A stretch of DNA of 64,000 bases from Tubiluchus corallicola. Lineage: Eukaryota > Priapulida > Priapulimorpha > Priapulimorphida > Tubiluchidae. The stretch is taken from positions 481,505 to 545,504 of the forward strand of contig JAQGDQ010000119.1 in the NCBI GenBank assembly GCA_030141605.1, written 5' to 3'. Numbering within the stretch: the first letter of the stretch is position 1; the number at the start of each line of letters is the position of its first letter. The position numbers and the translations under genes are program-made. Of this stretch, positions 47,479-59,300 are shown piece by piece. Below the pieces are notes generated by a model, which saw only the letters and a program-made list of their open reading frames with translations, was not told where the DNA came from and ran no database searches.

Positions 47479-47835
47479 TTAAACAAGCTGGACCAATTTC
47501 TCCCAATTCCTCAGGGATGCCCGCGCTAGAATATATAGTAATCTGTTTTCAGCGTTTTTTATATGCACAACAATGCATTGCAAAGAGTGATTGCAATCTT
47601 TTCTATCAGTTATTGCGCAGCCATTACTGCCATCAGTGTTAATTGTGCATCGTGTGCAGCCATTGGGCCTACGTAACACTTCCCTGTCTTTGCTGCTTCG
47701 ATAAATGTAACTGACACACTTTTGATAATGATGATGATTGCCATCATTGCAGATGACTGCTTTCCAAAGTGACCACAGGTTCTTTTGAATGAAAAGTTCA
47801 GCTTTAATAATTCTGATTCCGTCATAGACGATTTT
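47479..47835 (-). CDS. Unrecognised cysteine-rich open segment, possible last exon
   Basis: 118 codons stay open on the minus strand down to TAA at 47479-47481, directly after TTCTAG, which could serve as a 3' splice site. The product has regularly placed cysteines and an ordinary protein composition (LWSLWKAVICNDGNHHH, PNGCTRCTINTDGSNGC and KDCNHSLQC). This is longer than expected by chance in such AT-rich DNA. I recognise no family and found no upstream exon or signal peptide. It may be a secreted-protein exon, a repeat fragment or chance. Confidence 0.3.
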   Translation of the reverse strand, partial: KIVYDGIRIIKAELFIQKNLWSLWKAVICNDGNHHHYQKCVSYIYRSSKDREVLRRPNGCTRCTINTDGSNGCAITDRKDCNHSLQCIVVHIKNAENRLLYILARASLRNWEKLVQLV

Positions 47836-49048
47836 CTAGAATACAGAGGTCGGATCACTAACACGTTTGTAAGAATTTTCATAGGATTTTTTTGTTTTTG
47901 TAAAGTGACAATCGCATTTAATAACCTTCTTAGGTTACGAAACCTTTGTGAACCCATCATAAGTTTAAGAATGTCGCACGATATTACGAATAAAACAGTT
48001 TGTAAGAAGCTTTTATGAATCTGTCTGCTGATCTGTAGCTAGGCATGATAAAGATCGCATGAGGTTGACTTCAAACAATGGCGGTGTCCGTGTGTAGCAT
48101 GTAGGGTTCAAAGTGAGGGTTTAGTGAAATTCAACCTCTAACTACATGTTAAGCATCCATGCTGGTTTAAGTGTCTTAAAAAAGACTCACATCAACTTGT
48201 AATCCAACTTTTTCTTCTTCCTATAACTATAGAGCATTCTCCAAGATCTCCATGAAGTGTCTTCACAATGATTTTCGTATGCACTGTTTGGTCAAAATTT
48301 CGAAAGGATTTGGTAGGGCAGCAGCCCTTTAGCGAAACCAAACTATATCTATTGCACCCTAAGTTGCAAGGTTTTTCCGGTGGTGTGTAGCACTCCTTTC
48401 TTGTGATCCAATTTTGGTTTTATTTAGATTTCGCTAAACTTGAGTAAAAATGCCCATTTTTAGGGGTTTTTCGCCTGCCGTTCCTCCTGAACGACCCGGA
48501 TGTAAAAACGAAGGAACCCTTATGGGAACATGGGATGTATTTATATAAAGATTTGACCAGATTTTTACAGCAAGGGACAAAAATATATTTTATAAGACAA
48601 ATGTGTTTAGGACCCCCCACTTGACTTGTGCATGTTATATTGCACACCTTATTTCTGTAACAGTAATGACAAAAGTAATTATTCATATAACTTTAAAATG
48701 CTCATAGTAAATTTTTACAAGTGTTTTAAGCTCTGTTACTATCCTATTTACATACAAGAAAACCTTGTTAATAACAGGGCTGAGCAATTTTAAAGACATC
48801 TTGGCATTTGGCAGATTTTTTCTCATGCATTTTCCACGTTCTGTAGAGAATGACCCATATCAGTCCATATAAATGAATACACTTGAAGAATTAGCAACAT
48901 TAGATAGTGGTCATAGTGATCAGCTATACTTTTTTGCTTTTTTGCCCGTGGATTAAAAGCTGAGTCTCAGAGATGAATGTCTCGGATAAAGGTGTCAGAT
49001 TTTAATATACGTGCAATAAAAATAACTGTAAATATATTTATATAAAAC
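47836..49048. other. No gene seen
   Basis: AT-rich intergenic DNA; the minus-strand frame at 48420-48686 is not supported by composition or splice context. Confidence 0.4.
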
Positions 49049-49056
49049 CTCCTTAG

Positions 49057-49417
49057 TAGGACTGAGCATCGAACGTTCGAATTCGATTTGAACGAGTGTT
49101 TTAGTCACAAATTTTAGAACTTCATTCACATTTGTCATCAAAACGATTGAAACATCATGCAATTAACATAATTTAGCTATGATTTCTGTGCACAATTTTA
49201 AGCAAATTATTAGTATTTTTACAGCAATACAAAATCGAGTAATACGCGTGATCTTTGCAAGACTAATCTTTACTGGTGGTTCAAAAACTCGTTCGAAAAT
49301 CTGTCAATCTCAATTCAATTTCGATTCGAATTCGAAATACTGAAGTTCGATTCGATTCGAAAGTCACATATACGATTTGATTTGAATTCGCTTTCTGGTA
49401 GAAAATGCTCACCCCTA
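49057..49417. mobile_element. hAT-type MITE with 8-bp target duplication
   Basis: Termini TAGGACTGAGCAT and (reverse complement) TAGGGGTGAGCAT are flanked by identical 8-bp repeats CTCCTTAG at 49049-49056 and 49418-49425. 8-bp duplications and TAGGGNTGAGCA-like ends define non-autonomous hAT elements. The interior is 361 bp rich in TTCGA/TCGAA motifs, with no coding capacity. Confidence 0.88.
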
Positions 49418-49975
49418 CTCCTTAGTAGTTTTAAATGAATTTTCATGAATTATGATTGTCAACTCGGCACTAAAAGTTAGCAATCATTCACATTTATCAT
49501 TTGTTGTAGTGTAATCATTGTACTTATTGTACAGTATTGTTGGTCATATTAGTTGTATAAGTAATGAAACAAATGTTGCAAGTATTTTACATTGACGTGA
49601 AATCAATTTTACACACACGTATAAAAAAGGCACCATGATGCATACCAAACAATTTTTAATGCATTGATTATGCATTTTAATTTTGTGTTTAAAGTCAAAT
49701 CATGCTGAAGATACCATTTTAAAGGGAGTACTTACATAATCATTATTTTGTATAAAAACACATTATTAATTAGTTTTACAGAGAATGCTCATGAATCTCA
49801 AAACATAATAAGAATGTGTGTGCATTTTAAATGTAAAATGACGCATAATGTGAAAAATAACACCCTCATAATAAAATGTAAAGACACTGAAACTTGCCTT
49901 TGCAATATATCAGTAGGCCTACTACTAGACAATCGTGTTGAGACAATCTAGACAATGAGTTGAGTAAATGCACAC

Positions 49976-50341
49976 TCATTTCAAAGCATGTTTGGTAGGT
50001 TGATCAAATAAAGTAATTACCCCAGAAAATTCTTCCAAGGCCATGCAGTTAAAAAAAGACTCGACTTTTGTAGCACAAGTGACTAAAGAGTTAAAAAATT
50101 GTTCAGAAGGTGCCAATTGAAAAAATGTGCTTGGGGGAGCGGCTGCTCCCCTATTAGTTGTGGCATTGTTACTAATACTGCTGCTTCTGCTACTGCTACT
50201 GCTACTACTACTACTGCCTTTAACTCGGTAATCTTGTTTTTTTACTTCAGAACTAATGGGAGCCCTAAGATTTTCAGGCTTCACAGTAACTGATGTAAAA
50301 GTCTGACGAGAATTAATAATTGTGAGATGATGCAGGACCAC
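49976..50341 (-). CDS. Unrecognised open frame with poly-Ser, head-to-head with TMEM120
   Basis: 121 residues open on the minus strand, or an exon from about 50304 if the CTCGTCAG there is an acceptor. The sequence has KPENLRAPISSEVKKQDYRV, a poly-Ser run from a trinucleotide repeat, then FFQLAPSEQFFNSLVTCATK and VESFFNCMALEEFSGVITLF. The last part looks like a folded helical segment, but I recognise no family. Its Met overlaps the first 15 coding bases of TMEM120 on the other strand, so both cannot easily start as drawn. Confidence 0.3.
   Translation of the reverse strand: MVLHHLTIINSRQTFTSVTVKPENLRAPISSEVKKQDYRVKGSSSSSSSSSRSSSISNNATTNRGAAAPPSTFFQLAPSEQFFNSLVTCATKVESFFNCMALEEFSGVITLFDQPTKHALK
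50177..50220. repeat. (ACT/GCT)n trinucleotide repeat
   Basis: Mixed GCT/ACT triplets; source of the poly-Ser run on the minus strand and poly-Thr/Ala on the plus strand. Confidence 0.85.
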
Positions 50342-53300
50342 AGTAGTACCACTCTACAACAGGAATGGGATGATCTCAAAATAGAGTACAAAGCTTTAGA
50401 GGTAAGGGTTAGTGGGAAGTAGGGACATTTGTTTGTACCTACTTATTACTGTGTGTACTTTGCAAAGGCTTACATCAAAGACAGTTAGTTCAAGCCTATG
50501 ATGCCCCAAAGCTGGTGAACAAATAGGAAGACCTGAAAGAGTTTACACCATCCGCTGCCAAAATATTTGGTTTCATCACTCATGCGTTCTTTCTGGCTTC
50601 CGGATGCGGATGGTAGACGCTAGTATCATTAATTAAATTATTAAATGACGTGCTGCCATATCTTTTTTATACAATGACCCTAATGTCCAAAAACAGTATA
50701 TTTGCAGGTATTGGTCCTGAATGGGCTGTACTCATTTTTTTGTAAATACTATACTTAGTTACTAACTTACTTACGCCAATTTATTTCAGAGAAAATAAAC
50801 TTAGGGCTGAGATCATTGCTCTAGTTTTACATGTCAAGACTTATAAACATATAGTGATTAAAATATATCAGAAACTGTTCAAGAATTTGCAGTCAGTGAC
50901 TTCAGAGTTGCACTGTCTCTAGACTTTTGGCAGTTGCTAGCAATCCAAAATCAGTAAAGTCAGCGTACTTTTATTACAGTAAGTTAGTGATCTACACACT
51001 GCAAGTCTTTACCTAGTTTTCACAGGACTTGCTTTCATGTAACAAAATGTATTGCATTAAATGACGCACGTTAGTAGGTGCTAGGTGGTGTGACTTTAAT
51101 TATCAAGTTTACATAGCGCTACTCAAACGATGAACATTAAAGTTACATAGCGCTACTCAAACGATGAACATTAAAGTTAGACGCAGTTTTTGACCTGCAT
51201 ATGAAAATTTCCGATGTTGTCCTTTTAAAAGGAACTACTCTCCTTGCTGCATGTTTGTCAAGAACCTTCCCTATATTAGATGTCTAAAGCATTATTCATA
51301 CTGCAGAAAAGATACACGACACCTCCTGGATTTTGTTAATCCCTTTTGCGCCTTTAATGTCTTCTTGTCTATTAAATATATAAATGACATTAGCCACTTA
51401 TAACCTATTCACTCTACATATAAATATCTGAACTAATTTTGCCTCAATGTTAAAGGCACTGTCAGAGCCTCCCCCACAGACAATGAAAAGTGGCTGGTTG
51501 GGGCTGTGCTGTGTCAGCGGAGCGTAGCGGAAACATACGTGACGGGTATGTGTCCTGTTTACATTACCAAACTAAGCCGGGTCATGGCTATGAGGATCTT
51601 CTATGACTACATACGGGAGGTAGTCATGAAAAAGTTCACTAGGTGTAGTGTTCTCTTGACTGTCAGGCTGTTTACATTTTATCCAGACCAGAAAGGTCCA
51701 CCAAGGTAGAATATTTTCTGCCCAGTATAAATGGAATTAAAGAAAATCCCACAATTATCCGGGAAAATAAAGAGCAATTCGAAGTACCCGACTAAACAGT
51801 AAGCAAAATAAACAATAATATCTGCTAAGATATATTCAGTCATCACATTCTTTCTTTTATTGGCAGTATCCCAAGCAGAACAGACAGAAACAGTGACTAA
51901 ATGAAAAATATATGTCAGGCATAATGTGACTTAACACACTATGAATGCCAGCTAACACTAGTTTTCAACAAAACAGTGTGATATAGTTTGCTTTCTACCT
52001 TGTAGGTGGCAACACTTTTAATGTGTCAGAATGTGTGTTGGCGAATTAACAAAGACGAACGAATATAACAATAGTAAATAAGTTATTAATGAGCAAGTTT
52101 AATGCAGCAAATTAAACTAAGGTTTTTGCTGTTCAAGAGCTTGTAGCACTCACCAAAATATGTACAAACAACGAAACGCTATACAGGGTAATTATCACAA
52201 TATAATTTTCTGCATTGCCATTAGTTTTGAAGTGAAATATATTTATAAAAAAATAACCTTTTTTGCTTTTTTTCCAAAAGAAATTTCAAAGTAATAAAAA
52301 AAATTGCTGTTTAATAGATGCCAGTACTGCAACATTCAGTACTGATTAATACAACACAGGTAAGCTGTAATATACGTAATTGTTTCAAATAATCATAGAA
52401 CAGAACTTCGGAAATTATTAGAAACTCTGGCATTACACTCTTAATGGAAAACCAGTGTAATGTAAAGTTTACAATTTCACCGTGTGTATAATAGAATGTG
52501 CATTGGATTGACAAGAGTAAATATAAACATTTTCTTTAAGGTAGTATTCGGTTAGCATACAAAAGTTCATAATCAGATAAAGACTCATTAACGCATTGCC
52601 GTACAATCTCCGGAAAATTGTCCAAAGGCTCCGGCTTCTTATTTGAGGGTGGAATGAAATGTGTCGATTTGAGCATATCTTGAAGCCATGGCTCCCAGCC
52701 TTCAAACACGGTCATGTCTTGAATGGGGCAATCAGACCAATCTAACATCGTGTCCACATACCGCAAACCAGTTTTTCTACAGTACTGTTTGATGATTGAT
52801 TCTGAAATGAGTCCATGTATACACGGGATATATAAGTAACAGTAAATATGGTTACAAGTTGTGCAAAAAAACTGTAGAAAAGCAAAACTTCATTAAAGGA
52901 TAAAAGCAAAGATATCATTATGAACTCGCGGATAATTTCAGTACAAGTACTACAATTCAAAACACATGTAAGTATCTATCAGCAGGTCATAAAATTAAAA
53001 AAATAACCTTACAAAATCAGAATTATGCAATTATATAAATTGCAAAATTATTCGATTTTGTACTGAATGACAGCTTTTTTGGGCAAAGCAAAGGTAGCCA
53101 GGATAAGGCAGAGGAAAATATAGCTAATTCACTGTACTTGGCTTTTGGCGTCAGAGTGCACGGGAGTACATACGTGGTGTAACAAATATACACCATGCTA
53201 AACCAGCCTAAGCTACAGGTACTTAGTACATAGAAGTGCAGCGTAAAGTGCGTACTATAGTAACACATAGTCAAGTAGATTGCCAGGTACAGTCTACCGA

Positions 53301-56300
53301 AGTTGTTTAAAAGGAAAGTTACCTGGATGTCTGGCAAGATCTTCGCTGTCAATTACAATAGCTTCTTGTCCCAACACCTTTGTCACGTAGTCATACAGCT
53401 GCTTGATTTCTTTAAACCCGGCTTCCTTTGTATCAAAGTAATCCCATCCTGCAGAATTAGGCAAAACCGTGAATAAGACTACTACCTTACAAACATCAGT
53501 GCCAGAAAAGCATTTGTATTTGACATGATGATATGTTGTACACAGATATATGGACTAGTGTAATTTTGTGAACAGCAATACAGACGCCAGATTCGGATGT
53601 CAAGCAGAAAGACTGTTATGGTATACTATATACAATATAAAGGCTAACTACTTTGCTACCTTATGCCAAGCAAAAGCTTAGTTGAGAAAACATGGTACAA
53701 ATCTCAAACTTGTGTATCTACCTGTTAGGGCTATGTCCACTGAGGCATTGTACATTGATGGAATAGCTTTCCTAGGATCGCGTATTTGAAATGTGTGGAT
53801 GTATCCATCAGGCAACAGCTCCGAATAATTTGCATGCTGCCAAACAGCATACGCCATTTCCTTAACAAATACAGCTTCATTGTCTGCAAATAAGCAAAAC
53901 ATTAATACTTTTATTATTGTGATTCTACTAAACTGGCTGAACATTGCATACTAAAGAGCATAATTTTCATCAATCATGTCTCACCTCACCATGTAGGTCT
54001 GCATTTCCATAAATTTTTAGTTCTAATCAAATTATTTTGAGACTTATGTCTCTTGTTTTTTCACAACTAACTTATTCACATAATATTTATAAAGGCCAAG
54101 TCCAGTTAAGCTGATGATGAAGAAAAAGTTAATTAGCATTAATATTGCGATTTGGTACAGTTTTCTGCAAATTACTCCATTTTTAAAGCAAATGTAGAGT
54201 ACCACGCAGTTTGTTTTAATGGAAAAAATTGAGACTTTTTGCATCACCAAACCTTAGTCTGTTAGACAGCACCTCCAAACCCTAATACTGGGTTGGTGTA
54301 GCTAGGAAGATATCTTTTTAGATAGTATCAGTACTATATCTGTTTACAAACAAATCACAGATTAAAAAAGGTACAAACTTCAAAGAACCCATCTGTTTAT
54401 TTATGGCCTAAGTTACACAGGAACTGCATGCTTTCATATGTCTACCATTCCAAATTATCATCTGATACTAGCTAATAAGTTGTGTTCTTATCTCTTTCAG
54501 CATTTAAGTATAAAAAAAACTATTGCATACATCACAAACTTACGCACTGTATAGGAACTAGAAACCATAACAATTATACATTATTAACAGATGGAACTTT
54601 AAAAATGCTGTACAAACTTCTAAGAAGCAGGTTGAATTTTTTGCTTGGAGATGTTCACATTTTTTGTGCAACCATTAGCCAATTTGAATGTAAAGATTTA
54701 CTATGATTTGCTTACATGAACTGTACATGAACAAAACATCCCACATTAATAATTGGCACACTAAACGACAACTGGACCCTCATGCATAAGATAGTTATTT
54801 ATTATTAATCACAAAAGTGCACTCTTCAATCGAATGTTGCAGCAGCCAGCAGCCTAAGGTTCAATGATGCCACTTTACAGAATTGAAACATGAATTACTG
54901 TTTGCAAGAGAGTGAACTCAAAATGTGGGCAAATTTAATTACCAGTAGCAATTTAACATTATATTTACTCTGTTTAATGTGCAGATGAACCACGTATTGT
55001 ATTTCGACTGGAGTTGGCCTTAGGCATAGAACGCATCTTTCCAAAGCCTCATAGTTCATCTGTTTTTACCTCACACAAATGATCTCCACACAACAACTAA
55101 TCAACTCGATTTTTTCCAATTAATCGTTTAAAAAAAGAAAGTTACACAGCAGTGCACATCTAGAAAACCTCCACGACAACCAAAGTTAATAATATCAAAT
55201 TATTATTGTGATCCAGTGCACCGAAGTTCAGCTTACACCTTAATTTAAATTTTATTAATAAGGTTTCCGAAACAAACAAAATTCACAAAGATAGCTGAAA
55301 AATCCCTAATTTTCTAAACATTAAACAAGAGTGAAGTAGTGGCTTAATGGTATAATGAAAAAAAAATGTGCAAGAATAAGTTGGACACGTAGCAAGTCAG
55401 GAAGGACTTACAAAAAATCATTTAAAGGACATGGGTTAACAGAAGGAAGTATTACTATATTGCGAGTGTGGTGTGGGTATGTGTTTATCTAAATCTGTAG
55501 TTGTATGCCAAAGAACAAACAAAAACGGGATAACTGAACAAATAACAAAGCTAAAGTGTTATTACTATATAAGTGAATGTTAGGCATTCATATTCGATTA
55601 TGATCTTTGAGCAAGTTGTAGAAAAAGTTTAATATTGAAGAAGTTTGGCTGAAGAGTTATGGAAAATTATAAAGTTGCCAACGAACATGAAAGGCAATAT
55701 AATTATAATTCATGTCTACACATGAGGGCTGGGAAAAACCTCAGGGAATTCATGTTCTTATAACTATGATTTCATCCTCCACAATTTTTTTCCAATTGTA
55801 AGTGCACCATAATGTAAAAATTGCTGGAGAGTTGCTAAACAGAGTGAGTCACTTTATAATGGATGCATATGCAGGAGAGCTTAGCTATTATTTCATCTTT
55901 TACAAAATGTTTTTGACTTAATTTTACATACATCATGGTCAGTGTAAATATTGTTGGAGTGTTTCGCTTCTCTGCAAGTTTTGACATAGCCATCAAGGCA
56001 AAAGTTTGAATAACAGAACCTGTTGTGTTTTAGCTATTTTCTTGTAAAATTAACAGTTTATTTTATTTGAAGAAACAGCCAGTACTGCTCTAGGATGTAC
56101 TCTATCATATCACTGCTATCAGGTGACAACTTCGTAATTCTTCATATGAAATAATCATTTGACAAAAGATAACTAAAATTTGAGCTATTAATATATTATC
56201 TTTATATGGGGTCATTATAAAACCATGATTTTTTCAGTTTTCATAATGAAACTCAGTGGAATTAAATTTCTTTCACTTGGAATTTGTAAAAAAAACAAAT

Positions 56301-59300
56301 GTGAGCAAATTTTATCTGTCTAATCTAATGTATACTGGATTTATAAACAATACAAAGCATAAACTGTGGCTATGTTCCAAATTTTTCACATTATATTATA
56401 ACTAAACTCTTGCAGCGAGTAACATTAGGAATATTAGTAAGAAAATGATATTCGTATTATGGTCGGAAAGAGAAAGAAAACGAAAATTGTTTGTGTCAGT
56501 TCTATGACCGCATCTACCGTTATAATTTCCCTCCAACGTCTCTTTAACGCCATCGTAGGTTTGAGTAGTCCATTTTATAGTGCAGCCATTCATGTCGCCG
56601 TTAATTTCGTCATCATATCGACTACTCAGCCTATCTTTTCCGTAGTAATATGGCATAGCGAAAGGTTCAAAGAAGACCTGCCAAGTATTTTAAAATAGTT
56701 ATAATTAAGGAGCAAAAGCTCCTGCATGTACTGTATATTGTTAATATGATGGCATGTTGAAAGTCTTGTAATGTCTTCGATGTTTCTCGTGTCTCCTTAA
56801 AGCACTCATGTTCTAGAAGCAGCTTTCCATTCACCTCGAGATTCGCATTAAAATGACAGATTGTCTAAGTTCATCTGCATTCTGCAGTAAAAGATTTCTG
56901 TTATTATTAATTTCCTTTCCGGTCGGCAGACGTCAGATGACAGCAGGCTGATACATCAATTTTGGCAAAATTTGCAACCTGTTCTAAAAGCGAGCATGCC
57001 ATGTTTCTTGTTAGCCATGCTCAAGCATTTGCAGTGGCTCTGAAATTGCCAAACAAGGTTTATCACTCAAAATTGTGTGAAGTACCATAACGATGTTTTA
57101 CACCTTTGGAAAGTAGACAACAGTTGACCTACACCTGTATTAAATAGAAATACTACACCAATGTCCTGAAAATTCAAAGCTGAAACAAATTATTGCAAAA
57201 ATCGGCCAGTCATGAAACCTTTGTCAGTTACTAGCTAGAATTCAGAGACTACGCATTAAAATAAAATAAAACAATATAAAATATAATTTAAAGCAAATAC
57301 AAATGAAGAATAAATATCTGCGTAATTTAGCAATACACAAACATGTGAAAGGTATATGGGTGATCATAGCAAGACTGAAATCTGGCTCACTGAGGCTAAT
57401 GCAGTAATCCTGTAACATGAGACACTGATCAGAGGTATCTTAGCTCATTCAAATGTGAATAAACAAATTCTTTCAACAAGGTAAACAGCCAGATCTGTAT
57501 GGGGAACAAAACCACCCAAAGCAAGTACTGAACCTAGTGATGGGCGATTTATAGGTAAATCAAATTAATCAAGATTACAAACATGTATAAATCGGTATAA
57601 TCGGCAATTAAGCAGTAATTCAATTAATGGAAAGCAAACTTTGTGTGTTACACACTGACTAAAAGGCAGTGTTTTAGCACAAATAAATGGAATTCTTGCA
57701 TTTATTCTTCCTTTTTCTCACCTTATACAAATTACAGAGTTGCAAACCAGTCATAGAATATTAATGAATGTGTATCTGTCTATAAAAATTAGCTTGCAAG
57801 TACGGAAATGGCAGACAGTGACAAAAATCATGAAGAAGTTTATAGGCTGTATTTCAGTATTGCAATAATTAAAAAATATGGCTAAAACATACACTAAAAA
57901 ATTGCTGCAAAAGCTTAATTGTGATATTGAATTACAAAAACAAGATTGTAATCGTATTACAACGTTTCAAAATCGCCCATCACTAATGGAACCCGTAGTT
58001 GTTACAAATTATTCACTGATTATTCCCATCGCTGAACTTTAGTAACAAACCATATACACCATGACCACTCGGCTATTCTTGCCATCTCACAACTATAAGC
58101 TATACATTGCTCTGTAAAACAAATAAGTATCACATCCTTGTTTATCACATGGATAAATCTCTTCATGCTTATAAGCACTTACCTGATCATAGCCACAAAG
58201 TGCAATTAAAGATTCATATGCGTGATATGTGGAATACTAAATATTTATGCTACCTGTTTGTCTGCTTTTAAGATATACATCTCAATCTGATTGTAGCTCG
58301 TGAAAAAAGGGCATACTAACTTAAAGGCCAGATAAGACAGGTTAACGTACATTAGCCAACTTTACTGGGACACAATTACTGGGCCTTTATTAAGTCACTG
58401 ACCCAAAATGTTCAACAGAATATCTGGTTTGTTTATACAGCCTTTATAAATGTCACCTTAACTAGTGACAGTGCAGCCTCTGATAATGCCAACATGTATA
58501 ATTTTAACTTGTATTTCATATTTTGCACTTTTTTATGTTTAGTTATATTTTGAACGGTTTTAGTACAGTTGACCTGAATGTAAAGGAGGCCCTTGGCTCA
58601 TTCTAGCTATTGAATTTAAATAAAAAGACCTTATCTTATCTCAACCTGTAAAATGAGCAGCAGGAAAATACCAGTCAGCTATGCTGTCGTCCTTGACGCA
58701 TACGACAGTCTTAGACGGCAGCAAGTGGTTATCGGACAATGGTACTGTTTAGTCCTGTTTTAAAAATGATTACACATACTCACAGTCACGTCTCCAGTGT
58801 CAAACCTAGCCTAAGTAAGAGGTCGCGCACCGTGAGACCAGAATAATGATGAGATGACAGAAAACCATTCATACTCAAAAAGTTGCACGAGTGTATGCAT
58901 ATATGTAACTTCAGTAAACAATCTATAAACTATGTAAATTAACTGCGTAGCTAATTAAATGTAGCCTGTTTATTGTCAAACAAATCAAGAGCGAGCAAGG
59001 CGACATTCTTGCACATGTCTAGTATATCAAAAGTGGTACAGTTAACAATATTTGTGACATTAGGATCACCAAGCCAAGTAAGGTAGCCAATAGTAATTTT
59101 GAAGTTTCTAGAAGTGTTTAACTGTTGTCAGAAACAAATCTCTGACATGATGATGAAATACTCATTGTACCGAAGTAGTAAGACTTAAAAGTTGTAGGTC
59201 ATAATCACATGTTATGCTGAGGTCAAGCATGATAACATACCCAAGACTATTTTTGTTTAGTTGTTATGTAGAAAAGTTTTAAGCAGGTACTTTAAATTAG

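Noticed and set aside
51460-51715. GC-richer patch with a 67-residue frame in TMEM120 intron 1
   Set aside because: No splice signals in phase and no recognisable product; possibly a repeat, but no ends were found.
55350-55470. Possible RT tail (GHVASQEGLTKN) on the plus strand
   Set aside because: Too short and interrupted by stops to separate from chance; no other RT block nearby.
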